Of a DNA stretch of 64,000 nucleotides, positions 24,234-37,100 are shown in pieces (within the stretch, counting starts at the first letter, position 1; each line of letters begins with the position of its first letter). A program made the position numbers and the translations under genes. Origin of the DNA: Lumnitzera littorea (Eukaryota > Streptophyta > Magnoliopsida > Myrtales > Combretaceae). Location of the stretch: assembly GCA_024138015.1 (NCBI GenBank), contig JAMXBB010000004.1, positions 80,108,857 through 80,172,856 of the forward strand, written 5' to 3'. The notes under the pieces were generated by a model. It did no database searches. It was not told the origin of the DNA and was given only the letters and a program-made list of their open reading frames with translations.

Positions 24234-25856
24234 TGATAATAGTAAATTACTCTATACTTTAAAGACATATTTAGGCATAAATTGTTCATAATTATGTTCA
24301 TTTTCTAAAGTTCTTGTTACTTAATTGTGTAATATATTAATTTTAGTTGATTCAAGAGCAAAGAGATGAAGCTTGTACAAAAACAACGCAATTTAAGGCA
24401 ATCACAACCATGAGGAAAAGAAAACTATAAAGAAAAATCAAGATATATTCCATCATGGCTGTGATAAGTAAAGATTTGCATGTCTAACATCGATCATACC
24501 CTCCATCGCGGGTATGATTAAGGGAGTTATTGTGATCCCCCTATCCATCACGGTGGTGATCGGTTATCAAAAGGGTTATCACTCCCTTGATCACAAGTGT
24601 AATAAGTTGAAAGGTTTGCAGTGAGGAGTTCACTTCTATCATCACGGCCATGATAAGTGTAGATTTCTATTTTTTTGAGAAGATCACACCCCGTGGTACA
24701 GGCGTAATGGGAGTGGACATGACTATTCTTCTTTAACTTCTTCACATGAACCGATGTGTAGAACAGGTCTTAATACTAAGGGGTGTCTTAAAGTGATATA
24801 TTTTGAACCCTTTGATGAGAAAAGTATAAATATACCATAGCTTTTAGATAAAAAGGGAGAATTACATCAGATCATCATAATCAACACCATTTTATTTGTC
24901 CTTCTTCGTGCTCTTAGTATGGTTGTATTGTAAACATGAGTTTGTATATTATCCTTCATGAAATTTGGGAGAATTGTGAAGAACCTAATGTCCATGTATT
25001 GTTGTGTCAAGATTCTTCAAGTTAATTAAAAGAGGTTTCCTTCTTATCTCTTCTCCCTTGTTGTGTTTTATTTCATTTTTCCTATTTCTCTTCGTTAATT
25101 CTTTTTCTATCATTTGTGAGTAATAATTTAGGGTTTAGAAGTTATTTTAACATGAACGTACTTTGATATGTTGCTTATCCTAATAATTACAAATTTCTAA
25201 TGATTAGAACTTCATATAAGTTGAGATAGTGTAATACACAATACAATCTTACAGTAAATCTCAATGGAATATGTTGAGAAATGATTCTACTGAGTAGATC
25301 TTAGTCATTAGAATAAACTACTCGTTCTAATAGAGATATTATTAGGAAGTTTGCTACATGTTTTATGGAATTCAAGGATATTAGCAAACTTGTCATGCAA
25401 TCTTAACTTATCAATTTTTTAAGACAAGATTCTAAGGAATGCAATTAGGATTAGAATTGAGTAATTCTAAGACAAATACTTATGAATAGAAAATTTCTAT
25501 AGATGAGTAATTATTACAATAAACAGTTTATAATTCATGTTAATATGATGGAGTAAACCTGCTTTTTAATTTATTGTTTTTGTGTTATAATCTTGTTTAT
25601 TGTTTTTTCTTGGTATAATCATAGAATTAGTATAGTTTAGTCATAGAAATTAGTTTAATTACTTTGTTAGATAATTCGATTTGCTAGTTAATAGGAAGAA
25701 TAATTGATACTAGTGTTTGAATCCATTCTTAGTGAAGATGACCTAATACTTACTAGTACTAATAAACGATTGGTATATTTGCCTATTTAATCGAGTAAAG
25801 GATAAACTATAGGATTTTAAATTACAAGACTTGATAGCTACCTTTAAAGGCAATCA
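24234..25856 (+). mobile_element. Element D 5' LTR (Athila)
   Basis: Runs TGATAATAG...GGCAATCA (inverted TGAT/ATCA ends), 1623 bp, and is followed directly by an Athila primer site. TATA box at 24825-24834. The part 24440-24720 holds repeated imperfect palindromes around ATCACGG..ATGAT. The last 150 bp (GTGTTTGAATCC, then ACTAATAAACGATTGG) match the usual Athila LTR end. The bases before it are AACTT; the partner 3' LTR is not in the window, so the duplication cannot be checked. Confidence 0.75.
24825..24834 (+). promoter_or_regulatory. TATA box of Athila LTR
   Basis: TATAAATATA in sense orientation about 590 bp into the LTR. Confidence 0.5.
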
Positions 25857-25880
25857 AGTTTTTAGTGCCATTACTAATGT
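25857..25880 (+). other. Athila primer binding site, decayed
   Basis: AGTTTTTAGTGCCATTACTA compared with the standard Athila AGTTTTTGGCGCCGTTGCCG. Almost all differences are C-to-T or G-to-A, as expected from methyl-CpG decay. The site ends where element E begins. Confidence 0.75.
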
Positions 25881-27070
25881 TAAGCCTGGTTTTTCACCTC
25901 CTAGTTTTTTTATGAATAAGTCTTCTTTAAACCAAATAATATTAAACTCTACGCGTTTAATACTAACCTTTAACTAAGATTTAAAGAAAACCAGTTATAT
26001 TTTGAAAATGCTTTTGGAGTCACCACCTAACTAGAGTTGAGAAAAAGAAGTTAAGTTATAACCAATTAAGTAAATTGGTTATAATTTAGTTACTGATCTA
26101 TCGAATAAAACTAATTTTATAAAACAGTTTTAAAAACCAAAGATCTAGATCCAAGGGTTACGTTTTTTAAACCCTTATGGGTACCATTAACTTTCCAACT
26201 TTAATCTTAATCTTAAAAATCACCTTTTAATTCCATAAAACAAAACTCATTTATTGGTCACTCTAATCTAAAAAAAAGGAAAATTAGGTTTTTTATTTTT
26301 AATTTTTTACAATCGCCCTATAAGTGCTTATATACCTGCTATTTAGAATCAAACGTACGTAGTTCTTTTTATAAAAATTTAGTGGGTTGAGTTCATTTTA
26401 ATTTTGAAAATACGGAAAATTTGCATTTTTAATCCAATTTGGTTTATTTAAGAAAATTAAAAAAAAAAGGTCCTATATTTGAAATTTTGTTTAAGAAGGC
26501 CCTAACTTTAAAAAAAAAAGTCCAATTGTTTTATTTTTATTTATTTTGGAAAACTTGATTTTTCTAAGTGTTAAAAAACAATTTTATTCATTAACTTATT
26601 TATTTATTTTTATTTTTATTATTTTTTTATATTATCTATATTATTATTTTTTATTCTAATTTTTATATTTTATTTATTAAACTAATAAATAAATGGACTA
26701 CATTTTTTATGTTTTGTTTTCTTTCTTTTTCTTTTTTCTTTTTTATTTTTTTTTTTGGCATTACAATTTACATGTACATAAATAAATAAATACAAATAAT
26801 AATTTACAAAATCGAACAAATTAAATAAAAGGAAATAAATAAGTCAAATGGAAAATAGGGTTGGACAGGATGTTAGATCAAGGCGTGGGTTAGTTTGAGC
26901 ACTAAGTCGGATCTTGGGTTAGAGTTCAGGTTAGACTCGGGTCAGGCTCATATCCAAATCGGGCTCTAAGGTAATCTAACGGCAACAATTGCAGTAAGGC
27001 ATGATTTAGCTTGTTTCAGGCATTGAATCGAATGGAGAAGGAGAGTTTTATGCATTTTAGATTGGGGATA

Positions 27071-27089
27071 GGGGGGGGGGGGGGGGGGG
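27071..27089. repeat. G19 homopolymer
   Basis: Nineteen G in a row, then A and GGGG. The matching place in the other E LTR reads GGGGATAAGGGGGATAAG, so the run is an expansion specific to this copy. Confidence 0.9.
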
Positions 27090-28054
27090 AGGGGTAAGCT
27101 TGACACCATAGTGGTTGGAGGTTGTTTAGATGGTTTTTGGGAGTAACGGTTAGCTGTGGTGGAGCTTGATGTTGTGCTACGGTTGTTGGGGTTAAGCTGT
27201 AGGTTTGGTCTTAGGTTTTTAGGTGTTACGAGCTCGATTGTATTGTTAGTTTTGCTCAAAAGTGGCGATAGGTGGTGTTATGGAAGGTAAAGCTACGAGT
27301 GTTAGGGTTTGGCAATGGAGGTTGCTAATGCTCATGGTAGTGCACGGGGGTTGTCATGTTAAAGGGCTTAGAGTTGGTGATGTTAGTTGTGTAGTTGGCC
27401 TTGCTCAATTTTGCTTGAGGTAATTGCAAATTAGAGAGAGAGAGATAGTATGGCCATGGATAGAGAGAGAAAGAGTGATTGTAAGTACATCTTTTGATCT
27501 TAGTTGATCATGTATGTCTGTGTGTGTTATGAACAAGCTTATTTATGCACTAAACCAACTTAGTAAGCAAGGAAAGATGGAATTTGGATTAAATGAAATT
27601 TTTGAAATTTCAGTTTTTTTTTCTTTTTTTTTTTTTTACTTTTGGAGCTCGATTTAAATGTGTATTTGTTCAAATTTGGATGCGTTTTTACACTAATCCA
27701 TAGTAGGCCATGCAAAGGATGAAATTGCACCATTAATTGGTGTGTTTGAGTAAGAAAAACATGCAAAATCTAAGGCCAAAATGAAGGGGTCAAGTCTGCT
27801 CTTGGTTGGGAAAGAGGAAGAAATCAAAGGAAAGGGAAAGAAGGAGAAGGGAAAGAGAGAGAAAAGCAGCTGACATGGTACTGAAATGGCATCACATCAG
27901 CTATGTCACCTAATGGTCATATGCCATGTATCATCATGTAACAAGTGGCAACCGACATGCCTTGCCACTTGGTGCCATGTCATCATTGACCAATCTAGTG
28001 CTACCATGTGTTAGGATACGTAACATAGTAAGATCCTGATACATAGTAGTGTAT

Positions 28055-28170
28055 TAGTTACAAAAAGTAAAAAGGCCTTCATGCCTTTGCTAAGTTTTGA
28101 ACCCCTGACCTCCAAGTTTAACCCAATGCTAAGTCCATGTGTTTAATTGTTAGGCCGTTGGCTTGTGCTT
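28055..28170 (-). promoter_or_regulatory. tRNA-like module in element E 3' LTR
   Basis: On the minus strand: GGCCTAACAATTAAACAC, then ATGGACTTAGC, then GGTCAGGGGTTCAAAAC (B-box-like, 28094-28105), then a T5 run. Same order as the module in element I. Confidence 0.5.
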
Positions 28171-28590
28171 TGTCCATATATGCAATTAATTTGTACATAT
28201 GGACTAAGTTAGCTTAGACAAGATTTAAATTTAAGCCCAAGCCTAACAATCCCCCTTTTTTAAATTAAAAATCTATTATACTAAATAATTATTTTCTAAA
28301 TTCCCTAAATCTTCTATTTTCAATTTTTTGTAACTTATAAATTTTTTATTTTTCTAAATTTCTTAATTTTTGTGCTTTTTCTTATTTTTCTAATTTTTTA
28401 TATTTTTCCTAGTTTTGTTATTTTTTTGTGCATTTTCTTATTTTCCAATTTTTTTGTATTTTTCTAAATTTCTTATTTTTATAGGCTTTCTTTAATTTCC
28501 TAATTGTTTTTATATTTTTCCTAATTTAAGACCTTTTATCCTACTGAAATGACAAAATAAAATAAAGGGGGCAAAAATTGTGTCTCAACA

Positions 28591-28605
28591 ACTACCCCTT
28601 TTTGT
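28591..28605 (-). other. Element E polypurine tract
   Basis: On the minus strand AAAAAGGGGTAGT immediately precedes the 3' LTR start. Element I has AAAGAAGGGTAG at the same place. Confidence 0.65.
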
Positions 28606-28699
28606 AGTAAACAAAACTTTGCCACATAGATAAAGAGACATTATTTTTGCTCTAAAGATAACTTTAAAGAGACTGACTAGCTATTCTAAACTCGATCTA

Positions 28700-30215
28700 T
28701 TAGGGATTTGGTGAAGAGGAAGTGCCTTAAAAGTTGAAAAAGGAGAAAATAAGTTTAGTTGTGCCCTTCTAGGCTCACTAACCTAGTTGGGAGTATCTTT
28801 AAGGGATAAACAACCCTATGTTGGAATCAATCTAAATAACCTGGTTGTGCCTCTCTAGGCTTAATAACTTAGGCGGGAGCATCTCTCGTGGACTAGCAAC
28901 GTTAAATTGGGATTGATCTAAAGAACCTAGTTGTGCCTCTATAAGCTCACTAACCTAGGCAAGAGCATCTCTCAAGGTCTAGCAACCCTAAGTTGGGATT
29001 GATCTAAAGAAACTGGTCATGCCTTTCTTAGGCTCACTAACCGAGGTAGGAGTGTCTCTTAAGGACTAACAACCTTATGCTAGAATTGATTTAAAGAACC
29101 TGGTTGTACCTCTCTAAGCTCGCTAACCTAAGCGGAAGCATCTCTCAAGGACTAGTAAACTTAAGTTAGGATTGATCTAAAGAACTTGGTTGTGCCTCTC
29201 TAAGCTTGCTTACCTAGGTAGTAGTGTCTCTAGGGGACTAGAAACCCTAAGCTAAGATTGATCTTAAAAATCTAGTCATGCCTTTCTTAGGCTCATTAAC
29301 CTTAGCAGGAGCATCTCTTAAAGACTAGCCACCTTATGTTGGGATCAATTTGAAGAACCTGGTTGTACCTCTCTAGGCTCATTAACCTAGGTGAGAGCAT
29401 CTTTCAAGGACTAGCAATCCTAAGCTAGAATCGATATAAAGAACCTAGTTATGCCTCTCTAAGTTCACTAACCTAGGTGAGAGCACCTCTTCGGGACTTG
29501 CAACCCTAAGTTGGGATCGATCTAAAGAATCTAGTTGCACCTCTCTAGGCTCACTAACCTAGGTAAGAGCGTCTCTCAAGGACTAGTAACCCTAAGCTAA
29601 GATTGATCTAAAGAACCTAGCCATGCCTTTCTTAGGCTTACTAACTTAAGCAGGAGCATCTTTCGGGGACTAACAATCCTATGTTAGAATTGATCTATAT
29701 AACTTAGTTGTGCCTCTCTAGGCTCACTAACCTTAGTGGAAACGTCTTTCAGGGACTAACAACCCTAAGTTAGGATCAATTTAAAGAACCTAGTCATGCC
29801 TCTCTAGGTTTGCTAACCTAAGTAAGAGCATCTCTCGAGGACTAATAACCCTAAGCTTAGATCAATCTAAAGAACCTAGTCGTACCTTTATTAGGCTTAC
29901 TAACCTATATGCGAGCATCTCTTAGGGATTAGCAACCTTATGTTAGGATCGATCTAAAAAACCTGGTCATATCTCTCTAGGCTCACTAACCTAAGTAAGA
30001 GTGTCTCTCGGGGACTAGCAACCCTAAGCTAGGATCGATCTAAAGAACTTGGTCATACCTCTCTAGGTTCACTAACCTAAGCAAGAGCATCTTTCAAAAA
30101 CTAACAACCCTAAGTTGTGATCGATCTAAAGAACCTGGTCGTACCTCTCTAAGTTCACTAACCTTGGCAGGAGCATCTATCGAGAACTAGCAACCTTATG
30201 CTATACTTAATGAAG
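28700..30215. repeat. Tandem array, 86-bp unit, about 17 copies (E 3' UTR)
   Basis: The segment GTGCCTCTCTAGGCTCACTA recurs at 28761, 28847, 28933 and so on, to about 30141. The period is exactly 86 bp with only a few bases of slippage over the array. Each unit also has AACCTAGG, GAGCATCTCT, GACTAGCAACCCTAAG and GATCGATCTAAAGAACC. The array lies between the integrase end and the polypurine tract of E. A 7-copy relative is in the same place in element I. Confidence 0.9.
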
Positions 30216-30840
30216 TGCCTTATGGCTTGTTAAGAGAATACTAGTGAACAAAATGATGAAGGGAAGTGCCTTATGGGCTTGCTTGAGAGAATTTGGTGAA
30301 CAAAGATGCTTTATGGGTTTGTTAAATGAAAATGATGAAAGGAAGCACCCTATAGGCTGAATAAAGAAATTAGAAATGAGACTAAGTTAAGATTGTACCT
30401 TCAAAGGCTGGCTAAACACCAAATGCAGAAGATGGGTACCTTACAGGTTAGTTAAAAAAGATTGTTAGGCATAAAAACTGGTTATAGTCTAAATGCAAAT
30501 GCCATATTCAAAAATTGATGTGCTAGCATCATGTGGAAATACTTAGTCTTTGTATATAGCACCCAAATTGTTAAAGCCTTTTTGAAATGTCCCATCAAAA
30601 TTAACTAGCTCATGCTTTGATCCTTTGTTGTCAACCTGAATGATCTTGATATAGAATGTTTGAGAAATCACAAAAATTAACTTAATGTAGAATGCACTTA
30701 CTGTTTTTATCTTTTTAGAACTTTTATGAACCAAAGCCCTTGTTCTAAACTAATAAATATCTACTGTAGGGTGATTGCTTACTTGAATTTCATGCTTCCT
30801 TAAAAAATAAACAATAAAAAAAAACTCTCCATCGAAGAGG
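30216..30840 (-). other. Element E 3' UTR, non-array part
   Basis: Degenerate shorter repeats around AAGTGCCTTATGGGCTTG at 30230-30360, then sequence alignable to 61690-62220 of element I (reverse direction), including a conserved TTCATAAAAGTTC. No protein recognised. Solo LTR G cuts it at 30846. Confidence 0.6.
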
Positions 30841-30845
30841 GATCA

Positions 30846-33800
30846 TGTCATGCCCCGAAGCGGTAGAGTCGTAACAGCTCCCGCCGTGTAAACCATCCTA
30901 AGATAGAAGTTGGCCTTACAACCGCTATCTTAGACCTGATCTACACAGGGCGTCTACGACTAACCCGCTTTGAAGTAGACAATTTGTAATTTAAATAAAT
31001 CATTTATCTAAGAAAGTGAGGAAAGATATATATATATTATAATACAATTATTGCAATTAAGGTTTACAATATTTCTCCATAATATATTTCCTAGTTATTA
31101 CATTATTCAAAAATAAAAAGTTCTAAAGTAAAAGCTTAAACCTTAAAAATATATGTTTATTCTTCACATGTTTTTCCTTACTCCCCAGGATCCAGCAGTT
31201 GCTAGCTTCCGAGTAGTTGATGCTGCTTCTTAGCCAGCACCTACACGACGTCTATAGGGATGTGAGCAACCACAGCTCAGTAAGTAGGGACGGAGGACTT
31301 AAAACTATACCATACACACAACAAGGTTTTCAATCACTTATTAGGTGCAATGCATGTGCACGCAAATGCCATTGCACGACGTTGTCCGGCCCGTCGTGAG
31401 ATTAGAGAAATTGCGCCCGCTCTAATCTGGGTTGAGGAGTTGCCGTTAATGCAACAGCTCACTACCAAACCCAGGCTTGTGTAATGGAGACCTTGCTCCT
31501 CCCGCGACTACCTTCGAACCACTGCCTTTACCCTCGCCGCGACCTCCTCTCTTGTCACTTAGTTCGACTGAGGATGAAGAAAGGACCATTTTGCAATCTT
31601 GCGCTATCCCTTCCGAAGGGGTCGGTATTTGGCCGGAGAGTCCTAAGTTCCCTTAACGGGTTACAATGCATGTCCGATTATGATTACTGGTCGGATATTC
31701 AATTAAGTCCAATTTAGGGTGATCAATCATTTCATACAATTCATATAATATGTATAGAGCAACAAACAGAATCATGGCCATAATCAAGCACATGCATACA
31801 TTCAATTATCTAACAAGCACAACCAAGCATAATCTTAAGCCTCCAAAAATACAGCATCGTATTAATCCCAACTTACCTCGACTCCTCGCTCGCTCACTCG
31901 AGGTCCGATTTGCTCAGGCCATCGCCGGTTATCCCTATAACATGAACGTAGTTTCAGCTTTTCATATAAATATTATAGGTTCGTTTTATCCTACAACGCT
32001 TATTGTTAGGTTTTGTTTAAAGTTTAATATGCCTAATTATCTAGGTATTAAGTCTTTTATAATTATTCTAGGTTTGGGGTTAGGTTCAAGTTCGGTTTTC
32101 GCATCGATTTCTGAACTAGGTTTTTAGTTCGATTTTTATGTAATGTTTTAGATTCTAACCCTAAAAATCCGTTTCAACCTATAATGTGAAATTAATCACA
32201 TTACTTCCCGATCTCCTATATACCATTATTATCCCTAGTCAGTATTTTATTCCATCCGGTACACTTAAATCCCTATTTGTGTACCGAATTTACTCCTAAT
32301 GTGAGAAATTTTTACATTTTTCATATAATTACATAAATTCAAGTTTCTTATCAGATTTATTATATATCCCTATTATTTATATAATATCAATTTTTATCCT
32401 AATATTTTCTATTTATTGTATTTTCAAAAATTACACATTATGTATTATTACATATTATGCACATAATGCATTTCTAATATTTCTATTACCCTAATTACCA
32501 TCTCTAACATAAATTACTACTTCAAAATGTCTAAATTCATCCTAGATCAGGTTTTACACCTAATTATTCTAATTTACAAAATTAACTCATAATTTACTAT
32601 GTTTTTCTATTACTAATTTACTACATAATTAACCTAATAATTACATCTAACACCCTAAATGCTATAAGTATCATACTCCATCAGATCTTAACATCCTAAA
32701 ACATTTAATTATTCACTAAATAAGAAATTAATCATTTAATTACATAATTAACCCTAAATTACCTATTTTATGCCTCTTTTTAGAGCCTAAAAATTATCTA
32801 AAAATTTCGAAAATTAATTTTTGAAAATGGGCTTCATAGCACTATTCTATATCATCTGAGTAATCTATAAAAAAATTTTGGGCTTGAAACTACACTCCTA
32901 AGGTCATTTATTTCTAAACCGAAATGTGCTCGGTTTTGCACGATTTCTTACGGACCATAATTTCATCAAAATAATATTTTTCCTACAAACTACATACAAA
33001 AATATCCCAGAATAAAAAAATTCATAATTTTCTAATTATATTTACTATTTTTACAAAAATTCACAAGATTAGGGCTAGAAATCGGACTCATCGATTTGGG
33101 TGGCTCCGGCCACCGCGGGCCGCCGTGGCCTTATCGGCTGGCTTGGGCACTGCCACCACCGTGTGGTGGTAGTGGCCGTCCACTCCCAGCTCCTCGTTTG
33201 GTGTGGGTTCCTTTTAAAATCCTTAACTGCACAGTTTTTCTTATTTTTTTTTATTTTCTGGATTTTCTCTCGAATTTTCAACTCTCTCTAATTTTCTCTG
33301 ATTTGTATCTGTCCAAATGTGCTCTGTAATTTTTCCTGCTATTTATAGGGCTTTGTGGAATTTATTGTGCATTAAATGGGACAAGACAATTGCCTTATCC
33401 TTTGATTTTTGGCTTTTATGTTGTCTTAATTTAATTGGCCGAATTTTTTCTTATTTTTCCCAGCTGCCACGACCCAATTCTGGATGATTCATGATTTTTC
33501 CTGATTTTTCTTGATTTTTCCTTAATTAATTATGAATTTTCTTTAAGCATTTAGTATTATTTTAACACATTTCGCGTATTTTAAGTAATTACGCGTATTT
33601 ATACTTACACGTATATTCATATATAGTATAAATAAATATTCTTAAATATTATTTAGGTCATTCTGTTATTTTTAGTGTACATATAATTTATCTCTAGTAA
33701 TTTATTAGTTATTAAATTACACTTTTTGCCTTTTCGGTAATTAGTAATTATTATGCTTAAAATTTGAAAATTTTATAGTCTCCTATTTTATTATTTATTT

Positions 33801-33949
33801 TCTTGAATTCACGTTTACAGGGTCATTTTTACTAATATTCTTCTCAATAGTTTATAATTTGGGTTTGATCGGATCTTTTAACCGATCGCCCTAAACCTTG
33901 GGTTCTAAGCTCAATTCTACGGTTACTTGGCTTAACTTTAGAGCTTACA
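30846..33949 (-). mobile_element. Solo LTR G, 3.1 kb, perfect target duplication GATCA
   Basis: TGTCATGCCCCGAAGCGG...AGAGCTTACA, flanked by GATCA at 30841-30845 and 33950-33954. The flanks rejoin the 3' UTR of E exactly as in element I (ATTGATCCCCCTC). The minus-strand box CCCTATAAATAGC at 33337-33349, followed by an AGAGAGAA-rich leader, indicates minus orientation. Two GC-rich, CpG-retaining segments (31190-31640 and 33095-33200) contrast with the decayed surroundings, suggesting a recent insertion. No polymerase domain found. Length and the CAGCTCAGTAAGT segment suggest a Tekay/Del-type chromovirus LTR (inference). Confidence 0.85.
33339..33348 (-). promoter_or_regulatory. TATA box of solo LTR G
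   Basis: CTATAAATAG on the minus strand, followed by a leader rich in GAGA and AAAT. A small minus-strand frame of 68 codons (33075-33281) starts downstream, but its basic, low-complexity protein is unlikely to be a real product. Confidence 0.55.
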
Positions 33950-34113
33950 GATCAATCCACAATAAAGTATTTTAAAGAGTTTTGTTAATTACCAATGTCT
34001 TAGATCTTATTTCTCAACTTCTCTCATGTTTTCAATGTATGTGTTTGATTAAATGGAGAAAGGAGAGCTAAGCCTTTCAATGGAGAGAGTGATTATTCCA
34101 ACGTTGATAACGG

Positions 34114-37100
34114 CTAAGGATACCAACTTTGCTTGCAGATAATGAAAATTAAACCATAATGACATTCAAAATGACTAACATTTTTGTGTTTTGAGAAAAA
34201 ATTTCCATTGACTTCTTTTAGGTAATACATTTTTATGGCATTGGCATTTAAAGGGTCTCTCAAATCTAGACCATCCATTTGGGACAATATTAGAAGCCCC
34301 TCATGGTAATACTCGCTTCATAACATAAGGGCCTCCGTAATTGAGAGCAAATTTCCCTCTAGAGTCTTATACATTATGGAGAGCCTTTCTCAACATCATA
34401 TCTCCCTCTTTGAAGTTTCATGGTCATACCCTTTTGTTAAAAGCTTGAGCCATTCTTTGTTGATAACATTGATTATGACATAGGGTTATCAATCTCCTCT
34501 CATCAATCAGATTCAATTGCCCGATGCGTTTCTACACCTAATCGGCTACATTCAGTTGAGTTTCTAATAGTACCCTAAGCAATGGGATCTCAACTTCTAC
34601 TAGTAACACTGCTTTAGTACCGTACACCAAAGAATTAGGTGTTACCCCAATTGACATTTTGATGGAAGTTCAATAGTCCATGAGTGCGAGTGGTAACATC
34701 TCATGCCAATCCTTATATGTAACAGCCATTTTTTCAATGATTCTTTTGAGATTTTTGTTGGCTACTTTAATGGCTCTATTCATTTGGGGTCAATAAGGAG
34801 TAGAGTTCCTATGAATGATCCTGAACTGTCGACACAATTCTAATATAAGCTTGTTGTTAAGATTGGTGCCATTATCAGTGATGATTGTTTTTAAAGTCCT
34901 GTATCGGGCCAAGATGTCTCTCTTGATAAACTTAACCATGACCCCTTTAATAATGCTCGAGTAAGACGAGACCTTAACCCATTTGCTGAAGTAATCGATG
35001 GCAACTAGTATGAAGCGATGCCCATTGGATGCTTTTGGAGTAAATGCGCCAATGATATCTATGCCTCACATTGAAAAAGGCTACAACGCCGAGAGTGTAT
35101 GTAGTTCTTAAGGCGGGGCATTTATCTTATTTGCATAAACTTGGCATAAGTAATAATGACTAATGTGTTTGATATAATCACTTTCCATTGTTGACTAATA
35201 ATACCCTAGCCTCATAATTTTCTTCGCTACCATGTAACTATTCATGTGAGAGCCATATACTCCTTCATGTACTTCTTTCATTAACTTCTCGGCCTATTTG
35301 TTGTCTATACACCTTAAGAGTGTACCATCAAAGGAGCATCAGTATAAAGTGGACTCGCTTATTAAGAATTGAGTGGCCAATCTTTTGATCATCCTTCTAT
35401 CCTTTTTCTCGACCTCTATAGGGTATATGCCTTGTTATAAGAATATCTTAACATCATGGTACCACGGCTTTTGGTCATTCATACCCTCAATTGCTAAAAA
35501 GAAGGCAAGCCTGTCTTCAATTTCAATAATAAGGTGTCGAATCTCAACTCCACTAGATATCTAGATCATAGATGCTAAAGTGGCTAAAGTGGCTAAAGCA
35601 TCAACAAATTGATTTTGAGTTCTCGGTACATAATTGAAATTGATCTCTTTGAATTTCCCTATCAATTTAGTCAAATGCTAGTGATAAGATACTGGTTTAG
35701 AATCTTTTGTCTTGTACTCTCTCTGAGCTTGGTTGATATTGAGTGAAGAATCCCCATACACTTCTAATTCTTGAATATCTTTATTTAGGGTCATTTTGAG
35801 TCTCATGATGCATGCTTCATATTCAGCGATATTTTTAGTGTATCGGAAAATGAGCCTTATAGCCATAGGGAACTAAGTATCTTTAAGGGATATTAGTATT
35901 GCCCCAATTCTACACTTAGACATGTTGGTTACCCCATCAAAGAACATCTTCCATTTCGGTGGCTCATTATCTTCTCCTTTAATAAAATTAGAGCTTCCTT
36001 TAACTGCTAAAATATCCTCATTAAGGAAATTGACTTATACCTCATGGGGGGTACTATTGGAGGGATTTTCTACTAATTGATCTACTAAAGCTTACCCCTT
36101 GACTAAGCTTCGATTTACATATGTAATGTTGAACTTTGATAGTAAAATTTGCCACTTTGAGATTCTACTAACTAGGGCCGGTTTGTTTGCTAAGTACTTC
36201 AGAGGATCGTGCTAAGTTAGTAATTTAACCTCATAATAAAGTGTGTATTGTTTGAGTCGATGCATTACCTATACCAAAACATAGTAGGTTCTTTTAATTT
36301 CTGAATATTTCTATTCCCCTTCAGTAAATTTCTTGCTCAAGTAGTATACAACCCGTTCTTTTGCTTCCTTGTCTTTCTAGCTAAGCATGCACTCCATGGA
36401 CTCTAGTAATATTACCGAGTATAAAAATAAAGGCCTCCCAAGTTTTTGTGTTACCAAAATTGGAGGGTTCATGAGGTATTCTTTTATCATTGTAAAGGCT
36501 TGCTTGCATTATTCATCCTAATTGATCTTGGCATTCTTTTTCAATAACTTAAATAAGGGACAAAACTTATCTATGAGTTGAGATATGAACTAAGCTATAT
36601 AGTTTAAATGGCCCAATAAACCTCTAATTTCTTTGAGTATGCATAGAGAGGGAAAGTCAAATATTGCTTTGACTTTATTAGGGTCTACTTCGATGCCCCT
36701 TTGGCTGATTATAAAACTCAACAATTTCCTTAAAGTCACTCCAAAGGTATACTTCTTTCAGTTAAGCTTCAACTGGAATTTTCTCAACCTATCAGACAAT
36801 CTCCTTAAATTATCCACATGACTTTCTCCTTGCTTAGACTTCAAAATCATATCATCAACATAGACTTCCACTCTTTTGTGCATCATGTTATGAAAGATTG
36901 CTACCATGGCCCTTTAATAAGTTGCCCCAGTATTTATGAGTCTAGAAGGCATTACTTTGAAGCAAAATGTGCCCTAAGTTGTGATAAATGCTATCTTTGC
37001 TTTATCTTCTTCAAACATTCAAATTTGATTATATCCAGAGAATCCATCTATGAAAGAGAAAAGATGGTTTCCAACTATGTTATCGACTAAGACATCATTG

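Larger units (their letters stand above)
25887..28590 (-). mobile_element. Element E 3' LTR
   Basis: About 2.7 kb. On the element strand it starts TGTTGAGACACAATTTTTGC, equivalent to TGTAGACACCCAATTTTTGC of the 45135 copy, and ends near 25887. The inner 1.6 kb (26970-28590) aligns with 43550-45135 across long matching runs such as AGGTGTTACGAGCTC and GGAGGTTGTCATGTTAAA. Near the far end it has GGTGGTGACTCCAAAAGC (minus strand, about 26020), a hallmark of this LTR type. It contains the tRNA-like module and a 19-base G run. Confidence 0.75.

Noticed and set aside
26966..27259. Proline-rich 97-codon frame (minus)
   Set aside because: It arises from the G19 run within an LTR; the same LTR position elsewhere has no such frame.
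28700..30215. CRISPR-like array
   Set aside because: Units are contiguous 86-bp tandem copies without unique spacers, in plant DNA inside a retrotransposon 3' UTR.
31217..32127. Three frames of 60-125 codons in solo LTR G
   Set aside because: Antisense to the LTR's own promoter, no recognisable domains, and they fall in a GC-rich LTR segment.
33075..33281. 68-codon minus frame downstream of the G TATA box
   Set aside because: Correct strand and position for a leader peptide, but lysine-rich then GC-driven composition and no similarity; kept only as a note.
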